Shown here: positions 43,601 to 51,696 of the stretch, one piece after another | How positions within the stretch are numbered: position 1 is the first letter of the stretch | Layout of the letters: the number at the start of each line of letters is the position of its first letter | Assembly (NCBI GenBank): GCA_002727195.1 | Contig: PBWH01000006.1 | Location: forward strand, 725,151-789,150 | Reading direction: 5' to 3' | DNA from: Gemmatimonadota bacterium | GTDB taxonomy: Bacteria > Latescibacterota > UBA2968 | DNA: 64,000 nucleotides | Program-made: the position numbers and the translations under genes | Notes under the pieces: generated by a model | What the model was told of the DNA's origin: nothing | The model's input: only the letters and a program-made list of their open reading frames with translations | Databases searched by the model: none

Positions 43601-44209
43601 ACCGTCGCTGTCGACATCGGACGGCTCACCGAATACACCCGTAACAATGGGGTATGTGCTGTTGGTGAACTGGTCGATCTGTGCCTGGGCCTCTGCCGTC
43701 GTGATCGCCGAGGTGTTGTTGTCGATCCAGGCTTCTGCACGACTGTTGGAGGCGGCGAGCGTCGCGGTCACGTTCAGCGTGGACACATTCCCGAAGGATT
43801 CGAACACAAACGTACGTGTAGAGCCGACCTGGAAGGGAATTGCCCGCTTGGTGGCCGGAGGAACGCCGGTCTCCCGGAACCGCGTGGCCAGTTCGGCTTC
43901 TTCATGCCGCAGCAGGGAATGGTGGTCGTGCGTCTCCTGGACGGATTTGCTGATGAGGTCGACGACAGGCTTGGTCGCGAAACTGCCGGCGACAGTGAAA
44001 TTATAGGTTCGCGTCGTGTCCGACTCGTCGCGGAGGGCGCTGTAGAGAATCAGCTGGTAATCCTGATCCGTCAGATCCAGCGTCAGAGACGTTCTGCCGC
44101 CGGGAAGGGATAGACTTTTCGGAACGCCTGTGTTCTGTGCCTGAAGGGATCCAGACCTAACGGACAAGGTAAGCGCAGCGGCGATGATCAGGCGGAGGAT
44201 TGGCGACAT
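40661..44209 (-). CDS. large secreted HExxH metallopeptidase-like protein with HYDIN-type repeats and dockerin-like C-terminus
   Basis: ATG 44209 starts a signal peptide (MSPILRLIIAAALTLSVRSG); 1182 residues. A zinc-protease motif HEFQH is at 260-264 (LLAHEFQHLINYNQHV) followed by a distal acidic segment APINEAMSHIAED, the layout of M30 hyicolysin-like peptidases. The middle has five or so beta-sandwich repeats marked by LSGT.N-type strands. Near the C-terminus two choice-of-anchor-D/ASPM-SPD-2-hydin repeats (SLTIQNVGSQTLTVAASV, LTVSLQNTGNADLSLSAL) precede two EF-hand-like dockerin units, each DxDxxxxVDFSDFLxFA. The tail resembles type I dockerin repeats but ends at Val-stop with no sorting signal. 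Confidence 0.85.
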   Translation of the reverse strand: MSPILRLIIAAALTLSVRSGSLQAQNTGVPKSLSLPGGRTSLTLDLTDQDYQLILYSALRDESDTTRTYNFTVAGSFATKPVVDLISKSVQETHDHHSLLRHEEAELATRFRETGVPPATKRAIPFQVGSTRTFVFESFGNVSTLNVTATLAASNSRAEAWIDNNTSAITTAEAQAQIDQFTNSTYPIVTGVFGEPSDVDSDGKVLFLYTELVDQVGDVAGFYRSKSLFSTQDGGDGNVADMMYIGLDHSDTFFESLLAHEFQHLINYNQHVRVRNGPSETAPINEAMSHIAEDLVNQHTQGGNPSNIRTYTSNPSIYSILAESAHDSGVRGTAYTFARSMMESFGDDIPTQLVQTSLSGIANVEDVSGQTFEQVYETYLARMFLAGSGLNSSYEFTYPFFTDPTTGGRSLPVPDERAINPDVLTATGSVKAYAAASIRLMGTGVSSFDITTDISGEFRGILIPLPRGFQHNVALKPDYFAGYTFDAPITGNYTTGEATRFTGSTTLTENNRILFRFDPVVAGLDTVEFSADIVNGQFALSVLFSHDRAGDYEMSIFSGLQGESLPFVGRVPTVHVAPGSGTVDLPSDFFSGIQLDNTVSTEVSAGDAVRLSGTISNASISKVSFEFTHLVTGEQVATFMETGSGSFETVFVFTPEQTGSYILKVYAGQAGNSLPLLGEFRGFTVTEGSGEILIPVDFFKGLTLQTGMPTDIASGRAINLSGTVTDSDIEVLIFRFTSDQGDEIQYQIEADQGSFQKGAIFRPSQAGTYKLDVFGGPSGGSLPHQGDFSPIVVTASDGPHFLPIDAFSGMTLDEPLLTELFSSGSLRLSGTLANTTVTQIAVRLDSVDGSVRQAEFGDVSSGQFDVTVPTSGMAIGDYTIVVFTGQAGQSLSSLDSVGPVSVVSSQPRASLATSLVAFGSIDVEDTDQQSLTIQNVGSQTLTVAASVSGSAFSTPTSAVTVAAGSSSSITIVFTPSTDGGSTGTLTLSTNDPTRPTIALDLVGTGAATAPPPVPVLTLSATTLSFPSTEIGTSATLTVSLQNTGNADLSLSALSVDGPFSATADATIAPAEGTITIEVVFNPVAAGDFTGTLSVTTNAGDDPTQITLAASATSSPPPPADATLLGDIDGNKTVDFSDFLSFAGAFGTSSGDAGYLALADLDDSGSVDFSDFLTFASLFGKSV

Positions 44210-44241
44210 TGTCTGTGGTGATCCCTGTTGCAAAAGAAAAG

Positions 44242-44284
44242 GGCCATCAGCACTACCGAGCTCTGTCAAGCGTCGCTGATGGCC
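44242..44284 (-). promoter_or_regulatory. leader hairpin with T-tract upstream of the secreted peptidase gene
   Basis: On the minus strand ggccatcagc (44284-44275) pairs perfectly with gctgatggcc (44251-44242) over 10 bp, enclosing a 23-nt loop that contains gagctc, and is followed by cttttctttt. It lies 33 bases upstream of the start codon, inside the likely leader. It could terminate readthrough from 44606 or be an attenuator/riboswitch expression platform; I cannot match it to a known aptamer. Confidence 0.55.
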
Positions 44285-44509
44285 GGGTAACCGTCGCAGT
44301 GCGTCCGTCGGGGGGCGGACCGCCACCACGGCGTTTACGGGAAATATAGTGTGCGGATTTGGGGTGTGCAAGATGGAGGGGTGTGTGTGCGAGGACATTG
44401 GGACGGAAGTCGTCTGAGTGCTGGTAGCGCAAGGGGGGCGACCCTTCTTCGTCGAGGTTACGGAGCGGCGAGGGAGGGGGTAAGATAGAGTGGAGCAGAA
44501 AAGGAATCG

Positions 44510-44572
44510 CCCCCAGCCTGCGGCTGGGGGCTAGCGTATCAGTTAGATCCTCCGGCGGCCGGAGGCCGCCGG
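44510..44572. repeat. two palindromic hairpins, one shared with 56809-56829
   Basis: cccccagcc (44510-44518) tgc ggctggggg (44522-44530), and ccggcggcc (44552-44560) gga ggccgccgg (44564-44572), each a perfect 9-bp stem with 3-nt loop. The first recurs with a different loop at 56809. They follow the 3' end of the gene at 44606 on the minus strand. The rest of the gap 44210-44605 holds no gene. Confidence 0.7.
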
Positions 44573-44605
44573 TGAGGACTGTCTCAGGCTACTGTAACGG
44601 GTCTG

Positions 44606-47170
44606 CTAAAAGACCTCATCGGTCAGTTCGGCCTGTACAATTCTGTCTACACGGAATACCCGATCGCCCTTGCGGCTGCGGCAATAGGCGTAGAGCATCT
44701 GATCGTCTTCGGAGGTCGGTTCGACGACGCGACCCTGGTGGTTGCGGTCCCCATATCCGAGCTTGATGCGCATCCGGTTCTCGATGGCATAGTCGATCAG
44801 CTTCCGGATATCCTTTGCCTTCGACGCCGGCGTGTTGCCCTGGTAAGCGTTTTTGACCGCGCGACCGTCGGATTCGCGAATCTGCTTGATGGCTGACTCG
44901 AAAGCGTCGGTATACTTCGCCTTCGCTTTCTCGAGCGGCTCACCAGGTGAGCGTCGCAGACTCCGCTTGAGCTGGCGGATGAGCGTTGTGGGACCTGAAT
45001 CGCCGTCACCATAGTTGCCCAGGAAGGTCTGACTTGCCTCAAGGAACCCCACGATGCGTGACAGATCCGAGCCCCGGTAGTTAAGCTGGATGACGCCGTC
45101 TTCCGTCTCTTCCCCGTGTGTTTCCAAGGCGGGCATGTAGCCGAGCTTACTGAGCGTGTTGGCCACGGTATCGGGCTTGACGGTCGCCTTGATGGAGGCC
45201 ACGCAATCGCTGAGGCGCTCGTCGATCACCTCGGCCACCTGCTTCTGGGCGAGCAGCTCGTCCATCATCGCTGTATCGTCGACCTCGAGATAACCCGAAG
45301 CCTGCTTGATGCGAATCTCACCGTGTTTGTCCTCGCACTCTTTGATCAAGGACTTGACCATGTCAGGTACTCCTGTTGCGCTCCGACTTTCCAGGAACTT
45401 CCGTATCGTCCTGGCCGTACTGGAGCGATTGAAGGCATCCAGAAACGCTTCTTTGGTGATTTGAAAGTGACTGACGACGTCGATCGAGTTGAGATCGCTC
45501 ACCCCGCACAGCCGGACGTAATCGGCCGGCGGTAATTCGGGGGGGGCGAGGATCTCGAGGTTCGGCTGAATGATGAAGGTCGCTTCCTTGTCGAAGGGGA
45601 TCGCGAACTCGGGCTCCGGCGCGTTCTTCTTGTCGACGATGTGCGCGCCCACTGGGGTCAGCCGGAAGCAAGCGCCATCGACGGTGTGCAACGGGCGATT
45701 GAACGCGTTGGGGTTACCGATCTCGACGAGGCCGACCCACGCCAGTGTGGATGACATCATCCGGCGGAGGATCTCATCGGCTGTTGTGCCCCGAGAAGCG
45801 AGCGCTTTGCCCGACGCCGGACCCTCCGCCAGTTCACGGAACGGCGTGGAGATCCGGTGGAGCATCTTGTAGAACTGCGGGTAGGCAATCCACTGGCCGA
45901 GCGGGCATTTGCCAAGTGCCGTCAGGACTTCCTTGCGGAGGACGAGCATCTCGTCGGTCCGTGTCTTCTTCGGCGACGTGGCCGTCCGATCGGCAGCCCA
46001 CTCGTTCCAGCGATCTGTCGTCTTCCAGAACTTCAAGAGCGCTGCGGTCAGCTTTGCACGATCCTCGAGCATGCCCATCTTCCGGTAATTCACGATCCAT
46101 CGGTTGGCCTTGTTCTTGACGAGACCGACATCCTCGGCGAAGAGCATCAGGAAGTCGGGATAGCCGGGGTCGCCGTCGGCCTTGAAGAACCGGCCCGCCT
46201 CCTTGAGCTCACCTTTGGGCATGCCTCCGTGCTTGAGGGTCCGAGGTCGACGGCGCTCAATCAAGCCGAGCAGGGTGGTCAGGTCCTGGGGGACGAGTTC
46301 GCCGGGTGTGACGGTTTCGTCGGGAACTTCGATCGCCTCGGCCAGGCCCTGCTCCGGGGATCCTTCCAGGTTACCGCCCTGACCTTTTGCCATCTTTCCG
46401 AGTGAGGCGCGAAGGTCGGCAGCCAGGCGGATCTCATCGTCGTTCGTCAGCCGACTCGAAGAGGGGCGGACGAACAGCGGGGTCTTCCAGATCAGTTCAT
46501 AGAGTGACCGAAGGGCGCCTTCCGTTAGCGCATCCCGGATCTCTGATACCGTCAGGGTGTCGTGCGACAGACAGTGGTTAAGAAGGATACGCTGGTCATC
46601 GGGGAGTGAACGGACAAAGTCCTTCAAGCTGTCCGGGTCGGTCAACACGTCTCGGATAGCCTCGATCAGGAAGGCCTTTTTCGAGGGGATCGGGTCGATG
46701 CCCAGGTCCTCGGCGAACGAACGCAACTGGCTGAGGGCGAAGGTCGACATGATCGAGCGGAGACGGTCGTTCTCTTCAACCCCGGGGATCGATCGGAGGA
46801 TCGTTTCCGGGATACCGACCAGTGGGTCATCCTTGCTGAGCGACTCCGGGTCGCGATAGACCAGGCCGGCCAGGGTGAGCACGCCGAGCAGATCGTCGAA
46901 ACGATGGGAGAACCCCCTGCCCAGGTCCTTGAGCGCGACGCTGTAGGGCAACTCTCCACCTTCTTGGGCGAGACGCTGGACGACCTGGCGGCCTTCCGAG
47001 TCGAGTCCCTTGAGCTGGCCCTCAATGGTGGTGGGGGAGGCAAGCCGCGTACACAGCAGGTCCATCAAAGCGGGTCGGTTCAGGGCCTTGGCCTCGTCAC
47101 CGGCCACGGCTTCCGCGATCTGCTTGATGTCTCCGACCTGTTGGAGCGAAAGGGCAGCACGAAGCTTCAT
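44606..47170 (-). CDS. helicase-associated protein: XPB/Ssl2 N-terminal-like domain with C-terminal WYL domain
   Basis: 854 residues. The N-terminal half has winged-helix-like units (KLRAALSLQQVGDIKQIAEA, LPDDQRILLNHCLSHDTLTV), the middle (about 520-720) matches the 'helicase XPB subunit C-terminal-like' region: FIIQPNLEILAPPELPPADY, DSIDVVSHFQITKEAF-type text and KLGYMPALETHG. The end (about 770-854) is a WYL fold: LIDYAIENRMRIKLGYGDRN, VEPTSEDDQMLYAYCRSRKG, RVFRVDRI. Proteins like this accompany bacterial XPB helicases in DNA repair, but no helicase motor is in the window. Confidence 0.8.
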   Translation of the reverse strand: MKLRAALSLQQVGDIKQIAEAVAGDEAKALNRPALMDLLCTRLASPTTIEGQLKGLDSEGRQVVQRLAQEGGELPYSVALKDLGRGFSHRFDDLLGVLTLAGLVYRDPESLSKDDPLVGIPETILRSIPGVEENDRLRSIMSTFALSQLRSFAEDLGIDPIPSKKAFLIEAIRDVLTDPDSLKDFVRSLPDDQRILLNHCLSHDTLTVSEIRDALTEGALRSLYELIWKTPLFVRPSSSRLTNDDEIRLAADLRASLGKMAKGQGGNLEGSPEQGLAEAIEVPDETVTPGELVPQDLTTLLGLIERRRPRTLKHGGMPKGELKEAGRFFKADGDPGYPDFLMLFAEDVGLVKNKANRWIVNYRKMGMLEDRAKLTAALLKFWKTTDRWNEWAADRTATSPKKTRTDEMLVLRKEVLTALGKCPLGQWIAYPQFYKMLHRISTPFRELAEGPASGKALASRGTTADEILRRMMSSTLAWVGLVEIGNPNAFNRPLHTVDGACFRLTPVGAHIVDKKNAPEPEFAIPFDKEATFIIQPNLEILAPPELPPADYVRLCGVSDLNSIDVVSHFQITKEAFLDAFNRSSTARTIRKFLESRSATGVPDMVKSLIKECEDKHGEIRIKQASGYLEVDDTAMMDELLAQKQVAEVIDERLSDCVASIKATVKPDTVANTLSKLGYMPALETHGEETEDGVIQLNYRGSDLSRIVGFLEASQTFLGNYGDGDSGPTTLIRQLKRSLRRSPGEPLEKAKAKYTDAFESAIKQIRESDGRAVKNAYQGNTPASKAKDIRKLIDYAIENRMRIKLGYGDRNHQGRVVEPTSEDDQMLYAYCRSRKGDRVFRVDRIVQAELTDEVF

Positions 47171-47296
47171 CGATGCGCCCTTCTTCTCGGTCGGAATCCG
47201 ACGGTGTGGCAGGAGTCCCGTCGTGTGTCCGTCGTTGACCGAACGGTGGTCCGAGGACGCACGGCATGGGATACGGTGGTTTCTTCGTTCAAGGAG

Positions 47297-47764
47297 CTAC
47301 TGGATGATGAATTCGCTGAAGTAGACTTGGAGCACTTCACCGCGGTGGAGCATGCGGTTCACGACAAATCTGATTTCGTCTTTGATGAACTCTCGATCCT
47401 CGGGGTTGTCGAGCTGGTCGACTTTCTTCGCCGTTATGATCCGGATGATCGCGTCCCGCAGTTTGGGTTGTTGTGACTCGAGCTGTCCGTAGGCGCTCGC
47501 TGGTGATAAACCCAGGCTGATCTGCGTCTTGATGAACCGGAGACCTGTCTCGGTTGCCGTGTCCGCCGGGTTGATGATGAACTCGCCCATATCCTGGTAG
47601 ACGCGCTCAGGCTCGTCACTGATCGCGATGTCCACCTTGACTTCTTCTATTTCTTCGACCTTCGGACCCGAAAGGCGTTCGATCACGACATTGTTCACCA
47701 GCAGGTGCGCGATGCCGGCCTGGCCGAGGACGACGAGCATGACAAGCGGCATGTATCGGTTCAT
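47297..47764 (-). CDS. FliL-like flagellar basal-body-associated protein
   Basis: ATG 47764 is taken as start because MNRYMPLVMLVVLGQAGIAH LLV gives a proper N-terminal membrane anchor; 155 residues. The periplasmic part is FliL-like: VYQDMGEFIINPADT, GLRFIKTQISLGL, QPKLRDAIIRIITAKKVDQL, IKDEIRFVVNRML and VLQVYFSEFIIQ at the end. FliL supports the stator and torque of the flagellar motor. It lies near flagellin, though not in one operon with other fli genes here. Confidence 0.85.
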   Translation of the reverse strand: MNRYMPLVMLVVLGQAGIAHLLVNNVVIERLSGPKVEEIEEVKVDIAISDEPERVYQDMGEFIINPADTATETGLRFIKTQISLGLSPASAYGQLESQQPKLRDAIIRIITAKKVDQLDNPEDREFIKDEIRFVVNRMLHRGEVLQVYFSEFIIQ

Positions 47765-47788
47765 GTGGTAAGCCGAAGGGCGAGATGA

Positions 47789-47830
47789 ACCACCAAGGAC
47801 ACCAAGACCAGCAAGACCAGCAAGAAACAG
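47789..47830. repeat. degenerate intergenic repeat (accaaggacaccaag type)
   Basis: accaccaaggacaccaagac followed by cagcaagaccagcaagaa: imperfect repeats of caccaaga/ccagcaaga just upstream of the fliL-like start. Same class of simple repeats as other gaps in this window. Confidence 0.6.
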
Positions 47831-47960
47831 AAAAGGTCGAGAGCATGTCTCAACCTTGAGCGCGGGCGGTCCACTGTCATCGATGCACAACCTGTTGATT
47901 GCATTAATGATAGGGGTTCAGCGTTTTTGTGTCAAGATTGGTGCCTGACGTGGGCTCCGG

Positions 47961-48548
47961 TCAGCCGACCGTGGCGTACAAACTGTTAACGGATTGCCTG
48001 AGGTCTGTTTGCCTTCGGGGGGCGTAGGGGAAGGAATCAAGGAACCTATCGAAGAGGCCGTCTAGACCGTCGGCAACATCTTTCGACGCATCCTCACTCG
48101 CATTTTCGATCACAAGCAACAACGCAATCATCATCCCTGCGCCGACAATCCCACCGATCCTGAAGGAACCGCGCTTCTTACCTCTCGAAGTTCGATCCCA
48201 CGATTCCTTGAATCCCTGTCGATAGTCTGTCCCCTTCGAATCGAGTCGCTGCATCAGCGAGGGCTCGATCTTCTTGGGACCGACGACGTGGTATCCGATC
48301 AACACCCCGATGGGTCCTGTCAGAAGGCCAGTCAGCAGTCCTGCCCCGAAACTGCTACCGCCATCGACCTCGGCGAACTGTCCGCCATCGCGGTGCCCAT
48401 CGTCGTAGGTGAAGCCCTTATCACCGGATTGCAGGCCCGGACTCAAGGATGCATCTGCCTCAGCTAGTCGGAACCGGACACCGGCGATCGCGACGTTTGC
48501 ATTCGGAAGGTATGCGGCGAGGGTGAGTGCAATCGTGTTTCGTAACAT
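47961..48548 (-). CDS. small envelope protein, paralogue of the next gene, unknown
   Basis: ATG 48548 gives 195 residues with a signal-like N-terminus (MLRNTIALTLAAYLPNANVA). A conserved block GFTYDDGHRDG, GLLTGLLTGPIGVLIGYHVV and GPKKIEP is followed by a second membrane segment (IGGIVGAGMMIALLLVIEN). The block recurs in the gene at 48604-48855, so they are tandem duplicates. Glycine-rich membrane segments of this sort can form pores or oligomers. Family not recognised. Confidence 0.7.
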   Translation of the reverse strand: MLRNTIALTLAAYLPNANVAIAGVRFRLAEADASLSPGLQSGDKGFTYDDGHRDGGQFAEVDGGSSFGAGLLTGLLTGPIGVLIGYHVVGPKKIEPSLMQRLDSKGTDYRQGFKESWDRTSRGKKRGSFRIGGIVGAGMMIALLLVIENASEDASKDVADGLDGLFDRFLDSFPYAPRRQTDLRQSVNSLYATVG

Positions 48549-48603
48549 GGCGTCATCCTGTCCGAACGATCTCCCTTTCCCTGGCCCGTCTGAATCCTTC
48601 TCG

Positions 48604-48855
48604 CTAGTCCTCACCCTTCTGCTCCGCCACGGTCTGAAAAGTCAGGCTCAGCTTCGCCGGACCGACGAGGAAGAACCCGATGGCCACACCGAACGGGCGG
48701 CCTAGCGCACCGGTCAGTAATCCGATTAGGAAACGTTTGCCTACGTGGGTTTCCGCGAACGAGTGCCCCTCCCGGAGGCCATCCTCGTAGGTGAACCCCT
48801 GCTCACCTTCCCGCAGGCCGGGGGCCAGGGCTAGCGAATGTATCTGCGTTCTCAA
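48604..48855 (-). CDS. short paralogue of the 47961 protein, probably truncated
   Basis: About 83 residues if TTG 48855 is the start; an ATG at 48927 would put the start inside the flagellin terminator, which is unlikely. It contains EGEQGFTYEDGLREGHSF, FLIGLLTGALGRPFGVAIGF and FLVGPAKLS, clearly matching the neighbour's block, but lacks its N-terminal signal and C-terminal half. It may be a decayed copy. Confidence 0.55.
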   Translation of the reverse strand: MRTQIHSLALAPGLREGEQGFTYEDGLREGHSFAETHVGKRFLIGLLTGALGRPFGVAIGFFLVGPAKLSLTFQTVAEQKGED

Positions 48856-48874
48856 GCGGAGCCTGGGAACAGCT

Positions 48875-48913
48875 AAAAAAAAAGAGCCACTGGCCTGTGA
48901 GGACCAGTGGCTC
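48875..48913 (-). terminator. Rho-independent terminator of flagellin
   Basis: On the minus strand gagccactgg / ccagtggctc (48884-48893 with 48904-48913) forms a 10-bp stem followed by nine T (48883-48875). It lies 163 bases after the flagellin stop. Confidence 0.92.
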
Positions 48914-48977
48914 CTTCGGGAAAACAACCCGCCGATATTTCTGATGGGACGCCAGCGTCGGCGGAAGCGCCAGCCGT

Positions 48978-49048
48978 GGTGGGGTTGCCACCTCCTGACA
49001 AACTTCTTCTGTCAGGGACCATCGGGGGCTACGCCTCGCCCGATGGTC
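48978..49048 (-). other. three hairpins in the flagellin 3' untranslated region
   Basis: ggtgg/ccacc (48978-48992), cctgaca/tgtcagg (48994-49016) and gaccatcggg/cccgatggtc (49017-49048) are adjacent perfect stems between the flagellin stop and its terminator. They may stabilise the mRNA or be processed into a small RNA. Confidence 0.6.
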
Positions 49049-49076
49049 GGGCTTTCGCTTACTACTCCGCCTCCGC

Positions 49077-50276
49077 TTACTGGAGGAGAGACAATGCGTT
49101 CTGCGGAATCGCGTTGGCCTGCGCCAGCAACGCCGTGCTGGACTGGACCAAGATCTGTGCCCGTGTGAACGCTGAGACTTCCTCGGCGACGTCTGCATCT
49201 CGGATCGTACTCTCCGACGCCTGGACGTTCTCGACGGCGTTCTCCAGAGACCGGATCGTGAATCCGAGTCGATTCTGGATGGCACCCAGGTCTCCGCGGA
49301 CTGCGGCGGTCCTTTCGATTGCCAGGTCGATCGTTGAGATCGAGGACCGTGAACTCTCGAGCGTGGCGATTGAGATCCCGCTCAGGTTCATGTTGACACC
49401 GCTGGCACGCATGTCGGTGATGTTCACCTCGAGGCGATGCACCTGGCCGTGGTCCGGTCCGATCTGGAACGATCCGCCGGTCCCACCCTCGATGGTCAGC
49501 GTCTCTCCGTGAAGCTCACCGTCGCGGTATCCGTCCGTGGCGGGGGAGGACAGCATCTGTGCGCGCTGGCCTGACAGAGTCAGCTGGATGCCAAGGCGAT
49601 CGAAGTTGGCTACGATCGCACTCCCGGTGGCAACTACGCCGCCGGCTGCATCGTCTGTATCGAGCGCTGGACCGATGTCGATGGTCTGCGTAGCTACTCC
49701 GTTACCCAGAGTAATCTGATTGTCGCTGTTATCGGAGTCGATGAAGACGTAATTACCGGCTTCGGCGCCCGTTATAGAGACGTCGACAATTCCGGTCGTG
49801 TCCGAGGCAAGTGCCGTCGAGGCGATAGTAGTTTCTTCACTGACTGTGTTTCCGAACCCGTTGAGCAGGGAGCCCCCGTTGTAACTCGTCGAGTTCGCGA
49901 TTCGATCCATTTCTGAGATCAGCTGGACAACCTCGGCGTTCAGCGCCGTACGGTTGCTGTCGTTGAGCGTCGATGATGCCGACTGGACAGCCAGCTCGCG
50001 CATCCGGATCAGGATGTCGCTGACTTCGTTGAGGGCACCCTCAGCCGTCTGGATGAGGTTGGTGCCGTGCTCAGCGTTCTTGACTGCCTGACGGAAGCCG
50101 CCAATCTCGGCCCGCATACCCTCTGAAACGCTGAGTCCTGCCGCATCGTCCGCTGCGCGGTTGATGCGCAAACCTGACGACAGCCTCTCGACCCGCGTTG
50201 CCAGCTGTCTGTTGTTAATCAACAGCTGTCGCCGGGTGTTCAAGGCGATGATGTTGTTGTTTACCCGAAGTGGCAT
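49077..50276 (-). CDS. flagellin
   Basis: 399 residues from ATG 50276 with AAGGAGG upstream. Conserved D0/D1 ends: RVNNNIIALNTRRQLLINNR, RLSSGLRINRAADDAAGLSV at the N-terminus and NRLGFTIRSLENAVENVQAS, FTRAQILVQSSTALLAQANA at the C-terminus. The central variable domain is short (about 140-270), so the filament protein is near minimal size. Own transcription unit with a strong terminator, consistent with high expression. Confidence 0.95.
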   Translation of the reverse strand: MPLRVNNNIIALNTRRQLLINNRQLATRVERLSSGLRINRAADDAAGLSVSEGMRAEIGGFRQAVKNAEHGTNLIQTAEGALNEVSDILIRMRELAVQSASSTLNDSNRTALNAEVVQLISEMDRIANSTSYNGGSLLNGFGNTVSEETTIASTALASDTTGIVDVSITGAEAGNYVFIDSDNSDNQITLGNGVATQTIDIGPALDTDDAAGGVVATGSAIVANFDRLGIQLTLSGQRAQMLSSPATDGYRDGELHGETLTIEGGTGGSFQIGPDHGQVHRLEVNITDMRASGVNMNLSGISIATLESSRSSISTIDLAIERTAAVRGDLGAIQNRLGFTIRSLENAVENVQASESTIRDADVAEEVSAFTRAQILVQSSTALLAQANAIPQNALSLLQ

Positions 50277-50685
50277 CGGATACCTCCTTGTAAGCCTGGC
50301 CGGATTCCCTTCCGACCGTCCTTCTCACGGTCCCATCAAAAACGCGTGAGAAGTGTTCTGAGAAACAACTGAGGTAACGAGGCAGACAGGCGTTCAGGGA
50401 CTCGAAGCTGTACCTTGTCCCATCTTACAAAGCACTGGCAAAGATGCCGTTCGAGGCTCAACACCCGATCGACTCTCGCAACCTGCTCTGATGTTTCTCG
50501 TAACTGATTCTTTCGGCTGCCAGGACCTCCCTGGCTCACCGAGAGCAATTACTTGATATCACATTGTATTGCTCCGTATAACTATCGACGGTGTAGTGGT
50601 CTGCTTTAGAGGTTTTTGACGGTTTTTCTGATGGGGGCGGTTTTTGTGAGGGTGGGCCCGTAGAGCCTATATATATTGAGCTACC
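50277..50685. other. flagellin upstream region, no gene seen
   Basis: About 410 bases between divergent genes. It should hold the flagellin promoter; I found no convincing sigma-28 or sigma-54 site. The 50535-50700 part is AT-rich (tatatata near 50670). Confidence 0.5.
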
Positions 50686-51279
50686 TTGGCTAATCATCGA
50701 TCAGGATGGGATACCGCCGCCCGCTGGGTGACGCGGATCCTGAACCCGGCCGTGGTCGCCGTGCTCGCTCTGGTGACCCTGGACCGTATGACTGGGTCGC
50801 CGTCCGCAGGGGTCTTGTTGCTGGCCGTGGTCCTCGGACCGGGTGTGCCGACCTCTTGGGCCATCGTACTCCGGCTGACCGGTCGTTCACCGTCCGTCTT
50901 CCTACCCGACGGGGGCCAGCGTGTGCTGCCCCTGATCTTTGCCGTTGTGTCGAACGGGTTCGCCGTGTGGATCCTCCCGGGAATGGGGGCGTCGGATGCG
51001 GTCGTCGCCCTGATGGCCACTTACGGGATCGTGAGCCTTGTGGCTGCCCTCATATCGCCCCGGTGGATGCTGAGCCTGCACGTAGCAGGCATCGTCATGC
51101 CAGTCGCGATCGGGCTGCGGACCTTCGGCCCTGGCACATTCTGGTTCCTACCCCTGATCCCACTGGTTGGGTGGTCCCGGCTGAGGTGCGGAGAACACAC
51201 GGTGGGGCAGGTGATTGTCGGTGCCCTGACCGGTTTGGTCGCTGCTGCAGGTGCGATTTCGCTCACACTGACTGATTGA
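50686..51279 (+). CDS. PAP2-superfamily-like membrane protein
   Basis: About 197 residues from TTG 50686; GTG 50728 is an alternative start and no clear ribosome site decides. Six hydrophobic segments and a C-terminal motif GWSRLRCGEHTVGQVIVGAL, which matches the third PAP2 phosphatase motif (SR-x5-H) except that the Asp partner is replaced by Gln. The first two motifs are not clear, so catalytic activity is doubtful. Confidence 0.65.
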   Translation: MANHRSGWDTAARWVTRILNPAVVAVLALVTLDRMTGSPSAGVLLLAVVLGPGVPTSWAIVLRLTGRSPSVFLPDGGQRVLPLIFAVVSNGFAVWILPGMGASDAVVALMATYGIVSLVAALISPRWMLSLHVAGIVMPVAIGLRTFGPGTFWFLPLIPLVGWSRLRCGEHTVGQVIVGALTGLVAAAGAISLTLTD

Positions 51280-51283
51280 TCCC

Positions 51284-51664
51284 TTGAGACTTCCCTGGAA
51301 AAGGAAAGGCGCCCAGCAGACAGTGACGGCCACGACGCCGCTCGGCCAGATCCGGCAGCTCTACGCCCACTACCAGAAACAGTCGAACCGGTGGGGATTC
51401 GTCCTGCTGTCCTCGATGGCTATGATCTGCCTCTGGGTGCTGTTCAGCATTATGGTGGGGATCATCGATTACACCTATCTGACCCTGCCAGTAGCCGCGA
51501 TCTCCGTTTCCATCTGGCAGATGAGGAAGACCAAGGGGATTTCGGGCATTCTGAGGAAAGCGCACGAGGTTCAGCAGCAGATCGAGAAGGCGGAGGCGGA
51601 GAAGGAGGAGGCGAAGGATGAGGAGGATGAAGCGGATGAGGAGGAGGGGGAGGAAGCATCGTAG
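51284..51664 (+). CDS. membrane protein with acidic coiled-coil tail
   Basis: 126 residues from TTG 51284, five bases after the previous stop. A basic N-terminus, two membrane segments (about 38-60 and 63-82) and a long Glu/Lys/Asp helix from about 95 to the end (AHEVQQQIEKAEAEKEEA..). Unknown family; likely co-transcribed with the PAP2-like gene. Confidence 0.65.
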   Translation: MRLPWKRKGAQQTVTATTPLGQIRQLYAHYQKQSNRWGFVLLSSMAMICLWVLFSIMVGIIDYTYLTLPVAAISVSIWQMRKTKGISGILRKAHEVQQQIEKAEAEKEEAKDEEDEADEEEGEEAS

Positions 51665-51696
51665 GAGCGGCCTCTGGCCTCGAAGAGTTCGTTAAG

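Noticed and set aside
50336-50548. 70-residue frame upstream of flagellin on the minus strand
   Set aside because: No ribosome site worth the name and no recognisable fold; more likely leader or promoter DNA.
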